DNA of 64,000 nt, taken from contig CAZCVE010000027.1 of the NCBI GenBank assembly GCA_964502175.1, positions 52,307 to 116,306 on the forward strand, in the 5' to 3' direction. This DNA comes from JAFLCL01 sp964502175. Its GTDB lineage: Bacteria > Myxococcota_A > Polyangia > Polyangiales > Sandaracinaceae. The notes under the pieces were generated by a model. It searched no databases. It saw only the letters and a program-made list of their open reading frames with translations, and had not been told where the DNA came from. A program made the translations under genes and the position numbers. Positions 34,217 to 43,122 of the stretch are shown here, piece by piece; the stretch's first letter is position 1, and each line of letters starts with the position of its first letter.

Positions 34217-35356
34217 TCAGATGCGCATCGGCATCACGACGCCGACGAACTGCGTCTCGCTCGCTGGCCGGAGGACGCCGGGATCGAGCTCACCGGAGAG
34301 CTCGAGCGCGACCTCGTCGTCCGAGAGCGAGCCGAGCACGTCGAGGATGTACTTCGCGTTGAAGCCGATCGTGATCGCCTCGCCCGCGTAGTCGACATCG
34401 AGCTCTTCGCTGCCCTCGCCCACGTCCGGGTTCTCGCTGACGATGCGGAGCGACCCTGCGCTCACCATGAAGCGCACGCCGCCGCTCGTGTCGCTCGAGA
34501 CCAGGCTCATGCGCTTGAGCGCCTCGACGAGGCCCGCACGACCGATGACGACGCGCTTCTCCTGCTGCTGCGGGATCACCCGCGCGTACGGCGGGAACTG
34601 CTCGTCGGCGAGCTTCACGGAGAGCACGATGCCCTCGCGCTTGAAGAACGCGCTGCCGCCCGAGGTGGCCACGGCGATCTGCGGACGGCCCTCTTCCTTG
34701 GTGCCCTTGGCGTCGGCCTTCGCGTCGTCGATCAGGCGCTTGAGCTCGGTGATGCCCTTGTTCGGCACGAGCATCGAGAAGCTCAACATCGGCGACGAGT
34801 CGTCGAGCTTGTGATCGATCTTCGAGAGGCGATGACCGTCGGTCGTCACCATGCGGACGAGCTTGCCTTCGCCTTCGAACAGCGCGCCTGCGAGGTGCGG
34901 ACGCGTGTCGTCGGTCGACATCGAGTACTGCGTCTTGGTGATCAGGTCGCCGAGCGTGTCCGCCTCGACCGAGAAGAAGTCGGAGCTGCCCGGCGACGGC
35001 AGCGCGGGGAAGTCGTCGCCCGGCATGCCCGGGATGCGGAAGCGCACCTTGCCCGAGCGGATCTCTGCGGCGTGGTTCGGGCCGACCGTCCAGTGCACGT
35101 CGCCCTCGGGCAGGTTCTTCACGATGTCGAAGAGCGTGCGCGCGGAGACCGCGATCGAGCCGCCCTTCTTGACCTCGGCGGGCGCGGTGGCCGCGACACC
35201 GAGGTAGAGGTCGGTCGCGGCGAAGCGGAGCGAGGACGTGCTGTCGGTCGTGAGGAGGATGTTCGACAGGATCGGCATGGAGCTCTTCCGGTCCGCCACG
35301 CCGTGCGTGCGCGCGAGACCGCGAAGGAAGTTCCTCTTGCTGATGACGAGCTCCAT
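34217..35356 (-). CDS. dnaN: DNA polymerase III beta subunit (sliding clamp)
   Basis: 379 residues, three-domain clamp. It starts MELVISKRNFLRGLARTHGV, followed by KSSMPILSNILLTT, the LAGALFEGEGKLVRMVTTDGHRLS block and the C-terminal VGVVMPMRI, all typical. It encircles DNA and tethers polymerase and repair proteins. Usually dnaA is directly upstream; here a 380-base gap and an exported DUF1552 gene lie upstream instead. GGAGAG precedes the ATG. Confidence 0.95.
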   Translation of the reverse strand: MELVISKRNFLRGLARTHGVADRKSSMPILSNILLTTDSTSSLRFAATDLYLGVAATAPAEVKKGGSIAVSARTLFDIVKNLPEGDVHWTVGPNHAAEIRSGKVRFRIPGMPGDDFPALPSPGSSDFFSVEADTLGDLITKTQYSMSTDDTRPHLAGALFEGEGKLVRMVTTDGHRLSKIDHKLDDSSPMLSFSMLVPNKGITELKRLIDDAKADAKGTKEEGRPQIAVATSGGSAFFKREGIVLSVKLADEQFPPYARVIPQQQEKRVVIGRAGLVEALKRMSLVSSDTSGGVRFMVSAGSLRIVSENPDVGEGSEELDVDYAGEAITIGFNAKYILDVLGSLSDDEVALELSGELDPGVLRPASETQFVGVVMPMRI

Positions 35357-35736
35357 GAGGGCGTCTCTCCGCGCCGATCGGGTCGGCGAACCGAGCTGTC
35401 GAAGAAAGAAGAGAAGAGATCTTTAGAGATCATCTTCATCTTCAGGGGTGTGGGATCCGGAACGATCTCTGGAAGGGCCCGAGAACACCCGGAAAACATC
35501 AGTGGTCGTGGCTGGGGACGGATACGGGACATCGAGGCGCGTCGGGGATGGAATCCGCCATCCACGAAGCATCCACAGCTTCGTGCCCAGACAGATCGAC
35601 GAACGATCCCCAGGCGACGAAGGCTTCGAGCCGTCCGGATAGTATCGGGGTGGGATCGGGACCGCCAGAAAGCAGATCCGTCCCGAGCGGATCGCTGGAT
35701 CCGGCCAGACAGAGGTGCCCCCGAGACGGAGGTCGC
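35357..35736. other. Non-coding gap upstream of dnaN, weak origin candidate
   Basis: 380 bases without a credible gene. The dnaN-proximal part (about 35398-35450) is purine/pyrimidine-asymmetric and AT-richer (AAGAAAGAAGAGAAGAG, then CATCTTCATCTTC). Imperfect DnaA-box-like words occur at 35569-35577 (GCATCCACA, 7 of 9 to TTATCCACA) and 35557-35565 (CCATCCACG, 6 of 9). This is too little to call an origin; it certainly holds the dnaN promoter. Confidence 0.3.
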
Positions 35737-37158
35737 TCAGACCACGAGCGAGTCGATGCGGCCGCCCGTGAGCGACGCGTCTCCGAAGTCGTCGAGGGGC
35801 GAGCCGTCGTCCTTCGTGCACCCGACCGCCGCGCCGATGGTGTTGAGGATGCGGTTGTAGTTCACGCCGTCCGCGTCGACGTACTGGCCGGTGCGCAGGC
35901 GGCCACCGGCGCCGCCCGCGAGGATCCACGGCACGTTCGTGCCGCCGTGCGGGGGGCCGTTCGAGAGGTCGTTCATCCAGACGGCGACGCCGTCGTCGAG
36001 CACCGAGCCGCCGTACGCCGAGTCGTACATGTCGAGGCGCTCGAGCAGGTGACGGAAGAGGCGCATGTGGATGCGGTCCACCTGGTGGTGGAGCGTGATC
36101 GCGTCCGGGATCGTCTCGCCCTCGGCGCCGTCCGAGTAGATGCGGTGCGAGATCCAGTGGAAGCGCGGCAAGCGCGAGCCCTCGAACTCGTACTGCGTCT
36201 GGTCGTTGCCTTCGCCGATCTGGAGCGAGCCGGTGTGCGTGTAGTTGCAGGCAGCCGCGAGCGCGAGGACCTCCATGTGCCGCTCAGCGACCTCGATCCG
36301 CACGTCGTTGCTCTCGACGTTCGTGATCTCGCCGAGGCGCGACATGAAGCTCATGTCCATCGACTCGCACGAGAGCAGCGAGAGCTCCGTGTCGCGGATC
36401 GCCTCGAAGTGCTGCGTGAGGCGTCGTCGGTCGAGCTCGCCGAGGTCGCGTCGCGACATGAGCGCAGTGAGCTCGTCGCGCACGAGATCGTTCACGCTGT
36501 TCTGACGACGGATCACACGCTCTTGGATCTCGGGAGGCGCCGACGTGATGCCCATCATGCGCATGTACTGGTTGAGCGGAGAGCGCTCGGCCGGCGTGCG
36601 CTCGCGCGCGCCGCGCCACGACAGGTTCTCGCGGATGTACGCGTCGGTCGGGCCGGCCATGAGCGTCATCGGATCACGCCCCGGCGGGTTGAGCTGCTCG
36701 GCGATGCGCCAGTCGATCGAGCGACCGAGAGCCGCGGCGTCGTTGCTCGATCCCGACACGATCTGTGCGCTCGTCAAGAGCTGCACGATCGAGTCGGAGT
36801 GACCACACGACGGCGTGTTGAACGGACGGTTCACGCCGCGCACGAGGGAGAGCTTGCTCGCGAACGCCGAGAGCTCGCTCGTCGCGCGATCGCCGTTGTC
36901 GTCGGCCATCACGGACGTGGTGAGCGCGCCGAGGTTGCGCGGCCAGAACTGCTCGGGCTCGATCTCCTGCTCCGCACCGTCGACCCAGCCGCGCAGCTGT
37001 TGGGCCACGCCGTTGCCGGCGCGTACGAAGAACGCGAAGCGGAAGCGGTCGGCGCCCGCGTTGGCGCGGGGCATGTGGATGCTCTCGAGGAACGGCAGCG
37101 CGACGGCCACGCCGCCGAGGCCGAGGAGGAAGCGACGACGGTCGAGTCGGGCGCGCAT
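35737..37158 (-). CDS. Tat-exported DUF1552 protein
   Basis: 473 residues. A twin-arginine signal (DRRRFLLGLGGVAVALPFLE) at the N-terminus directs export of a folded protein. The rest matches the DUF1552 family common in Planctomycetes and myxobacteria, always paired with DUF1592-type proteins: LSLVRGVNRPFN, GHSDSIVQLLTS, SIDWRIAEQL, a NDLVRDELTALMSR segment and LGEITNVESND. Its function is unknown; a role in surface or periplasmic processing of an insoluble polymer has been suggested for the pair but is not shown. ATG 37158 follows GGAG by 5 bases; a GTG at 37164 overlapping the upstream stop is the alternative. Confidence 0.82.
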   Translation of the reverse strand: MRARLDRRRFLLGLGGVAVALPFLESIHMPRANAGADRFRFAFFVRAGNGVAQQLRGWVDGAEQEIEPEQFWPRNLGALTTSVMADDNGDRATSELSAFASKLSLVRGVNRPFNTPSCGHSDSIVQLLTSAQIVSGSSNDAAALGRSIDWRIAEQLNPPGRDPMTLMAGPTDAYIRENLSWRGARERTPAERSPLNQYMRMMGITSAPPEIQERVIRRQNSVNDLVRDELTALMSRRDLGELDRRRLTQHFEAIRDTELSLLSCESMDMSFMSRLGEITNVESNDVRIEVAERHMEVLALAAACNYTHTGSLQIGEGNDQTQYEFEGSRLPRFHWISHRIYSDGAEGETIPDAITLHHQVDRIHMRLFRHLLERLDMYDSAYGGSVLDDGVAVWMNDLSNGPPHGGTNVPWILAGGAGGRLRTGQYVDADGVNYNRILNTIGAAVGCTKDDGSPLDDFGDASLTGGRIDSLVV

Positions 37159-37160
37159 GG

Positions 37161-38885
37161 TCACTCCATCTCCAGGCCAGGGAGCTCGTCGAGCTCGGTG
37201 GCGGAACGCTGTCGGAAGGACTCGCTCGTGACGAGGATGCGGACGAGCTCACGGAGCGACGCGCGCTCGCGGAGCGACGAGGTCGTCAGGTGGTGGAGCA
37301 GGCCGGCGTCGTCCTCGACGCTCGCGCGGCCGTGCACGAACTGGAGCAGGTGGTCCGCGTAACACGCGTGCGTCATGCGCTGCTCGGCGATGATCGCGGA
37401 GAGCTCGACCGCGCCGTCGTACTCGCGCTGCTGTCCAGCGAACGAGTAGGCGTCGGCGGCATCGATCGCCAAGCCGTTGCGCTCGCGATCGCGGAGGCTG
37501 CCGACGGCGTCGAAGTGCTCGAACGCGAAGCCGATGGGGTTGATCATCGTGCCGTGGCAGGACGCGCCGCACGTGCCGGCGCCCGTGTGCAGCGTGATGC
37601 GCTCGCGCAGCGTGCGCGGCATCGACGTGTCTTCGGGCGGCAGCGGCGGCACCATCATCGGCGGCGCGGGTAGCGGTGCGCAGAGGAGTCGGTGGTTCAC
37701 GAAGACGCCGCGGTAGATCGGATCGCTGTCGGTCGAGCTCGCGTTGAGCGCGAGGAAGCCGGCCATCGTGAGCAGGCCTGCCCGCTCGGTGCCCTCGAGC
37801 GAGACGCGCTGCATCGTGTCGCCGCTCACGCCTGGCAGGTCGTAGATCGCCGCGAGCGGCGCGTTCGCGTAGGTGAAGCGCGACGTGAAGAGCTCGCGCA
37901 CGCCGCCGTCGTCGCCGTAGACCTCGCGCACGAACAGGCGCACTTCGTCGGCCATGGCGTCGGGCACCGCACCCGTGTACTCGGGAAAGAGCGTGGCCGA
38001 CCGTGTGATGTCGTCGTACCGACCGACCGACAAGAGCTGCTCGTGGTAGCGAACGAGCATCGCCTCGGCGCGCGGATCGTCGAGCATGCGCGAGACCTCG
38101 ACGTCGAGGCCCATCGCGTCGTCGAGCGCGCCGGAGGACGCGGCCTCGAAGAGATCGTCGTCGGGCATGCTGCCCCAGAGCGCGTACGAGAGGCGCGACG
38201 CGAGCTCGTGGCTCGTGAGCGCGATCGGCTGATCGCCCGACGCGGCGCCGAGCTCCGCGCGGTACACGAAGTGTGGCGACTGCAGCATCGCCTCGAGGCT
38301 CAAGCGGACGCCGCCGACGAACGGGTCGTCGTCTGGGTAGAGCTCGGTGCCTCGCGCGAAGAGCGCCGCGTAGGTGTCGAGCTCGGTGCTCGTCAGCGGG
38401 CGCCGGTATGCCCGGGCGCCGAAGCCTTCGAGGAACGCGCGCGCGCGCGCAGAGTCGGGGCTCGCAGGCAAGCTCGCAGGCAGGATGCGCATGAGCGCGG
38501 CGGGATCGGTCGCGACCTGCTCGGCGAGGCGCTCGGCCGAGCGCTGGTACTCCGTGCGCAGATCACCCGACACCGAGAGCTCTGCGCCGTCGTTGTCGAA
38601 GAGACCGCGCGGCGCGTCCGGAGGGAACGTCGAGGACAGGCCGCTCGCGGCCGGCAGCCGCAAGAGATCACGCATGGTCTCTTCCCACTGATCGTGGGAG
38701 AGGCGCGGGAAGCGCGAGGTGGAGGCGGCGATCTCGGTGCAGCCGGTGCTGCACTCGAAGCCCTGCGGTGACGCAGGACCGGAGCCCAGATCTCCGACGC
38801 AGCCCGAGAACGCCAGGCTGGTCAGTGGCCCCAAGGCGAGAGCCGTCGCAGCGACCGTGATGCGAGGTCGGAGGTGCGCGCGCAT
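37161..38885 (-). CDS. DUF1592/DUF1588/DUF1585-type lipoprotein
   Basis: 574 residues. A lipoprotein signal peptide ends SLAFSGC (Cys 29). Then a DUF1587/1595-like segment (RLSHDQWEETMRDLL, RRPLTSTELDTYAALF), DUF1592 (MLQSPHFVYRAELG, SRLSYALWGSMPDDDL, FTYANAPLAAIYDLP), DUF1588 (ERAGLLTMAGFLALNA, YRGVFVNHRLLC) and DUF1585 (YDGAVELSAIIAEQRM). A haem-like site reads CGASCH followed by NPIGFAFEHFD; it is C-x3-C-H rather than the normal C-x2-C-H. Translationally coupled to the DUF1552 gene. Divergent from the esterase gene at 39001. Confidence 0.82.
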   Translation of the reverse strand: MRAHLRPRITVAATALALGPLTSLAFSGCVGDLGSGPASPQGFECSTGCTEIAASTSRFPRLSHDQWEETMRDLLRLPAASGLSSTFPPDAPRGLFDNDGAELSVSGDLRTEYQRSAERLAEQVATDPAALMRILPASLPASPDSARARAFLEGFGARAYRRPLTSTELDTYAALFARGTELYPDDDPFVGGVRLSLEAMLQSPHFVYRAELGAASGDQPIALTSHELASRLSYALWGSMPDDDLFEAASSGALDDAMGLDVEVSRMLDDPRAEAMLVRYHEQLLSVGRYDDITRSATLFPEYTGAVPDAMADEVRLFVREVYGDDGGVRELFTSRFTYANAPLAAIYDLPGVSGDTMQRVSLEGTERAGLLTMAGFLALNASSTDSDPIYRGVFVNHRLLCAPLPAPPMMVPPLPPEDTSMPRTLRERITLHTGAGTCGASCHGTMINPIGFAFEHFDAVGSLRDRERNGLAIDAADAYSFAGQQREYDGAVELSAIIAEQRMTHACYADHLLQFVHGRASVEDDAGLLHHLTTSSLRERASLRELVRILVTSESFRQRSATELDELPGLEME

Positions 38886-39000
38886 GGAGAGATGGTGCGG
38901 AGAAAACCCACGCGGAACAAGCCATCCGTGAAACGGGGGTCCGATCGGGCGGTGTCGACCTCTCGATCGAGACGCCCGAGGACGGCTAGGATGCGGGCGC

Positions 39001-40038
39001 ATGGGCCTTCGAGATCAGGTGCGCCGTCGGGCTGGATCGCTCGTCGTGGACACGTTCTTCCGCGGCGCCTCGCGTCTCGGAAAGCTCCACCCCCGCGCGC
39101 GCCCTTCGCACCACGGCGTCGAGGTGATCCGCGACGTTCGCTACGCGCCGGGCGGCTCGAGCGCGCACCTCGCGGACATCTACCGGCCCTCGGGTCATCG
39201 CCCGAACGAGCGTCGCCCCGTCGTGCTCTACGTGCACGGCGGAGGCTTCCGCATCCTCTCGAAGGACACGCACTGGGTCATGGGCCTCGCGTTCGCGCGG
39301 CGTGGCTACGTGGTCGTCTCGATCAACTACCGCCTCGCGCCGGAGCACCCGTTTCCCGCCGCGCTCGAGGACTGCGCGCAGGCCTACGCGTGGGTGGTCG
39401 AGAACGCCGCGCGCTGGGGAGGCGACGCCTCGCGGCTCGTGCTCGCCGGAGAGAGCGCTGGGGCCAACCTCGTGACGTCGATGACGCTCGCCGCGTGCTT
39501 CGAGCGGAGCGAGCCCCACGCGCGACGGATCTTCGACACGGGCGTCGTGCCGCGCGCGTGCCTTCCGGCGTGCGGGATCCTGCAGGTCTCGGACACCGCG
39601 CGCTTCTCGCGTCGCAAGCCGGGACTCTCTCGCGTGATCGCCGAGCGAATCGAGGAGGTGGGCGCGGCCTACCTCGGCGCGCTCGATCAACCGTCGAAGC
39701 ACGGGAGCGAAGCGCTCGATCTCGCGGACCCGCTCGTCGTGCTCGAGAGCGCGCGCGAGCCGCGTCGCACCTTGCCGCCGTTCTTCGCGCCGTGCGGCAC
39801 GGCGGATCCGCTCCTCGACGACACGCGCCGTCTCGCGGTGGCCCTTCGAAAGCGCGGCGTCGTCTGCGAAGACGTCTACTACCCGGGTGAGGTCCACGCG
39901 TTCCACGCGTTCGTGTTCCGCGCGGAGGCCCAGCGCTGCTGGCGCGAGAGCTTCGCGTTCCTCGATCGGCACTGCCCGTCCGAGGTGCGAGGCGAGAGCG
40001 AGCCTCGTGAGGCGGTCGCTCGCCCATCGGTCGCTTGA
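39001..40038 (+). CDS. Alpha/beta hydrolase, hormone-sensitive-lipase-like esterase
   Basis: 345 residues. Oxyanion hole YVHGGGFRIL, nucleophile elbow LAGESAGANL, acid residue in PCGTADPLLDD and His in GEVHAFHAF; together with INYRLAPEHPFPAAL this is the HSL family pattern. It should cleave short-chain esters; the natural substrate is unknown. No signal peptide. TAGGAT (38987-38992) lies 8 bases before the ATG, and no ribosome-binding site is visible. Confidence 0.87.
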   Translation: MGLRDQVRRRAGSLVVDTFFRGASRLGKLHPRARPSHHGVEVIRDVRYAPGGSSAHLADIYRPSGHRPNERRPVVLYVHGGGFRILSKDTHWVMGLAFARRGYVVVSINYRLAPEHPFPAALEDCAQAYAWVVENAARWGGDASRLVLAGESAGANLVTSMTLAACFERSEPHARRIFDTGVVPRACLPACGILQVSDTARFSRRKPGLSRVIAERIEEVGAAYLGALDQPSKHGSEALDLADPLVVLESAREPRRTLPPFFAPCGTADPLLDDTRRLAVALRKRGVVCEDVYYPGEVHAFHAFVFRAEAQRCWRESFAFLDRHCPSEVRGESEPREAVARPSVA

Positions 40039-40077
40039 CCCGAGACCCCATCTCCTGCGACCAATTCCGAGCTCCAC

Positions 40078-40908
40078 ATGAAGCGAACGCCCCTCATGGC
40101 CAGCGTCGCCCTCGTCCTCGCGGGCATCGTGGTGATGTACCTCTACCAAGAGCAGTTCCGCGTGGAGCGCTCGGGTGGCCGACCGATCGACGTCGTCATG
40201 GCGGCGCAGGACATCCCGTTCGGTGAGCCCGTGCGCGCCGAGTGGCTCGCGACGAAGTCGCTGCCGCAGGACTACGTCGAGGACCGACACATCCTCGCGA
40301 ACCGCATCCGCGACCTGATCGGTCTGCCGCTCGCGCAGTCGGTGCGCGTCGGTGAGACCATCCTCCGCACCGACCTCTCGCCCCTGTCGGACCAGCAGCG
40401 AACGCTGTCGGGCGACATCCCGCAGGGCAGTCGTGCGATCACGATCCTCGCGACGCAGACGTCCGCGTTCAACGGGCTCTTGCGGCCCGGAGACAACGTC
40501 GACGTGATCATCACCATCGGCGATCCGATGCGCGCGAGCGGCTGGCGAAACGCGCTCCTGCTCGAGAACGTACCGGTCCTCGCGATCGGCCGTCAGCTCC
40601 ACGAGGAGGAGACGGACGAAGGCCGACGCGGCTACCGGCTCGGACAGACGACCACCGTCACGCTCGAGGTGACCTTTCCGCAGGGCGCGCTGATCACGCA
40701 GGCGCAGCAAGAGGGTCGACTCCAGCTCACGCTGCGCAACGGCAACGACGTGTCGGAGCGAGGCACGCGCTTCGAGCTGCAGGCCGCCGACATCGAGGTT
40801 CAGGAGCGCAGGGAGCGCTTCCTCTTCCGAGGCCCGCGCCGCCCGCCCTTCATCGTCGATCCGCCCGCGGGCGCGGCCGCCACCGCGACCGTGACGACGC
40901 CGCGCTGA
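40078..40908 (+). CDS. cpaB: Flp pilus assembly protein CpaB (SAF domain)
   Basis: 276 residues. An N-terminal membrane anchor (MASVALVLAGIVVMYLY) is followed by a SAF domain (DVVMAAQDIPFGEPVRAEWLA..LPQ, about 37-105) and an RcpC/CpaB domain (AITILATQTSAFNGLLRPGDNVDVIIT, about 120-250). CpaB proteins act in the periplasm on Tad/Flp pilus assembly. No other tad/cpa gene is nearby, so it may serve a system encoded elsewhere. A twin-hairpin element follows 6 bases after the stop. Confidence 0.83.
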   Translation: MKRTPLMASVALVLAGIVVMYLYQEQFRVERSGGRPIDVVMAAQDIPFGEPVRAEWLATKSLPQDYVEDRHILANRIRDLIGLPLAQSVRVGETILRTDLSPLSDQQRTLSGDIPQGSRAITILATQTSAFNGLLRPGDNVDVIITIGDPMRASGWRNALLLENVPVLAIGRQLHEEETDEGRRGYRLGQTTTVTLEVTFPQGALITQAQQEGRLQLTLRNGNDVSERGTRFELQAADIEVQERRERFLFRGPRRPPFIVDPPAGAAATATVTTPR

Positions 40909-40914
40909 CTTTCC

Positions 40915-40947
40915 GAGGGTCCATGCGGACCCTCCCCCGCGGCGGGG
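40915..40947 (+). repeat. Twin-hairpin 3' element, copy 2
   Basis: Hairpin 1: 8-bp stem GAGGGTCC/GGACCCTC with loop ATGC (40915-40934). Hairpin 2 abuts it: CCCCG/CGGGG with a 3-base loop (40935-40947). Downstream, a C-rich tail and a GCGGGG-type segment continue to about 41010, with close similarity to the region beyond copy 1 (shared TGCTGCGCGCGGGGCCCC). Confidence 0.75.
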
Positions 40948-41055
40948 CCCCCACCCGCTCCACGCGCCGAGCGCGTGCTGCGCGCGGGGCCCCAACCCCG
41001 CTTGCCCGCCTCGCGCTGCGCTCGGCGATTCTCGGTCTCCGAGGATTCCGCGCGC

Positions 41056-42162
41056 TCAGCGCGTGACGAAGAAGATCACGCCGGCGCTGATCAGCATCGC
41101 GACGAAGAAGATCGCGACCACCGCTGCGATCAGCGCGACACGCGAGCCGCTCAGGGGCTCCGCGACGGGCTGCGCCGTCACGGGCGGGGCGAGCTGCGCT
41201 GGCTGGGCGGTCGGCGGCCGCGCGATCGGCGGCGTGGGGAGTGTCATCGCGCTCGGGCGCGAGCGGCCGCTCGGGTCGATCCACGCGAGAGGCCCGGGCA
41301 GCGCCTCGATCGCGGCGAGCATCTGTCCCGCGTCGGCCCAGCGATCGGTCTTCTTCTTCGCGAGCGCCTTCTTGATGATCGCCTCGAGCTCGGGCTTCAC
41401 CACGAGGTGCTCACGCTTGCTCGACATCTCGGGCGGCGCCTCGAGCAGGTGCATGCGGAACATCTCGACCTGGCTCTCGGCCGCGAACGGCCACTCGCCC
41501 GTGACGAGCTCGTAGAGCACCACGCCCATCGCGTAGACGTCGCTGCGCGCGTCGACGACGTCGCCCGTGCCTTGCTCGGGCGACATGTACGCGGGGCTGC
41601 CCATGATCGATCCGGCCATCGTGAGCTTCTGCGACGGCCCGTGGATCGAGTCGTCGAGCTTCACCAGGCCGAAGTCGAGGAGGATGCAGCGGTAGGCCGT
41701 GCCGTCCCACGTGACGAAGACGTTCTCGCTCTTGATGTCGCGGTGGAGCACGCCTTGCGCGTGCGCGTACGCGAGGCCGCGCAGCGTCTGCTTGCCGAGC
41801 TCCACGCCCGTCTGCGGATCGGGCGTGTGATCGACGACCATCTCCTCGAGCGTCTTGCCCGTGAGGAGCTCCATCACGAGGAACGGCAAGCCGAGCTCGA
41901 CGCCGTAGTCGCGCACCTCGAGCACGTTCGGATGACGGAGCGAGAAGAGCGCCTTGGCCTCTCGCTCGAAGCGCGTGCGGAGCGCGGGATCCCCGACCGC
42001 CTGCGCATGCATCATCTTCACCGCGCAGGGCGCGCCGTTCGCATCGGTCGCCTTGTAGACGGCGCCCATCGCGCCCTCGCCGACCTTCTCGAGCAGCCGG
42101 TACTTGCCCGCGATGGTCCGTCCGACGAAGGCCTCGGCGGGCGTCTGCGTGATGCGGTCCAT
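41056..42162 (-). CDS. Eukaryote-type serine/threonine protein kinase with C-terminal membrane anchor
   Basis: 368 residues with all kinase residues intact: Gly loop GEGAMGAV (28-35), Lys49 in CAVKM, catalytic loop HRDIKSEN (140-147), DFG (163-165) and SPEQ-type APE segment (YMSPEQ). After the kinase domain (to about 275) comes a Pro/Ala/Thr linker and one membrane helix at the extreme C-terminus (ALIAAVVAIFFVAMLISAG), so the catalytic domain is cytosolic and tail-anchored with little or nothing outside. ATG 42162 is chosen; the upstream ATG at 42177 lies inside a TATGCT -10-like element 10 bases from the chosen start. Confidence 0.9.
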   Translation of the reverse strand: MDRITQTPAEAFVGRTIAGKYRLLEKVGEGAMGAVYKATDANGAPCAVKMMHAQAVGDPALRTRFEREAKALFSLRHPNVLEVRDYGVELGLPFLVMELLTGKTLEEMVVDHTPDPQTGVELGKQTLRGLAYAHAQGVLHRDIKSENVFVTWDGTAYRCILLDFGLVKLDDSIHGPSQKLTMAGSIMGSPAYMSPEQGTGDVVDARSDVYAMGVVLYELVTGEWPFAAESQVEMFRMHLLEAPPEMSSKREHLVVKPELEAIIKKALAKKKTDRWADAGQMLAAIEALPGPLAWIDPSGRSRPSAMTLPTPPIARPPTAQPAQLAPPVTAQPVAEPLSGSRVALIAAVVAIFFVAMLISAGVIFFVTR

Positions 42163-42205
42163 GCGCGCCGCGAGCATACACGCGCGCCGCGATCGCGGCA
42201 GCGGC

Positions 42206-43018
42206 TCACGACGGCGAGCGAGCGAGCCCGAGATCCCGAGCGCGTTCTTCGCGCAGGGCAGTGAACGGTCGGTCGCTCGCGGAGTGGGGCGCGCGCGCGT
42301 CCCAGGCCCGGATCGGCAAGAGGTCGGCGCGCGCGAGCGCCTGGAAGAGCGCGGTCTCGGCGCGGGGCTCGCGGTCGAACGGGAACGGGTTCCGAAACGC
42401 GCCCGGCGCGAGCGGCGGGTAGCTCGGGTCGTTCTGTCCGACGAGCGCGTCGAGCTCCTCTGCGCGCTTCTCGACGTGCGCGAGGAAGGCGAGGTCGTAG
42501 TTGCCCACCCGCCCGCGCGAGGCCGGATCACGCGCGACCCACCGCGCCCAGTCGAAGCCGTAGAGGAAGTCGTGCACGTAGCGGAAGCGGATGCGCGAGC
42601 TCTTGCCGTAGATCCGGTGGATCCGGACGAGCGGATCGATCGTGCGCTCGAGCGCGACGTGACCTGCGTCTGCGACCACGCGGCGGAGCTCCGCGGCCAC
42701 GTGGTCGAGGTCGGCGAAGAGGTTCTCGGGGAACTCCCGCGCGATGGCGCGCGCCAGATCGGAGAGCGCCATCGCCCACGCGATCGCCTGCTGGTCGTGG
42801 AGCGGCAGCCGCTCGGCGCTCGGCGGCAGGAGCGCCTCTGCGAGCGCCACGAGCGAGCGCGGCAGGCCGCCCGAGGGCGCGAGCGTCAGCCACGTCACGC
42901 GGCTCGAGAGGAAGGCGTCCGTCGACGCGAGGAGCTCCTCGACGTGCGGATCGAGCGCCGGTCGCGAGGCCGCGCGCGGGCTCTCGGAGGACGGCTGCGA
43001 GGTGCGCGCGCGTCGCAT
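42206..43018 (-). CDS. Hypothetical soluble protein
   Basis: 270 residues, no signal peptide or membrane helix, mostly helical, rich in Arg, Ala and Asp. A segment with many aromatics (RIRFRYVHDFLYGFDWARWVA, shortened: YVHDFLYGFDWARW) and NDPSYPPLAPGAFRNPFPFD suggests a defined fold, but no family is recognised. TATGGT ends 9 bases before the ATG. It lies upstream of the kinase gene (43 bases between) and is divergent from the small membrane protein at 43123. Confidence 0.7.
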   Translation of the reverse strand: MRRARTSQPSSESPRAASRPALDPHVEELLASTDAFLSSRVTWLTLAPSGGLPRSLVALAEALLPPSAERLPLHDQQAIAWAMALSDLARAIAREFPENLFADLDHVAAELRRVVADAGHVALERTIDPLVRIHRIYGKSSRIRFRYVHDFLYGFDWARWVARDPASRGRVGNYDLAFLAHVEKRAEELDALVGQNDPSYPPLAPGAFRNPFPFDREPRAETALFQALARADLLPIRAWDARAPHSASDRPFTALREERARDLGLARSPS

Positions 43019-43122
43019 GGGCGGCGCACCATAGGCCTCCACGGGAGCGTCGTCGATCGGCGCGCACGCTTGCGTCCGAGCGCTCTCGGGCCTACGCATT
43101 CGCCGCATTCGAGGAGGCGTCG

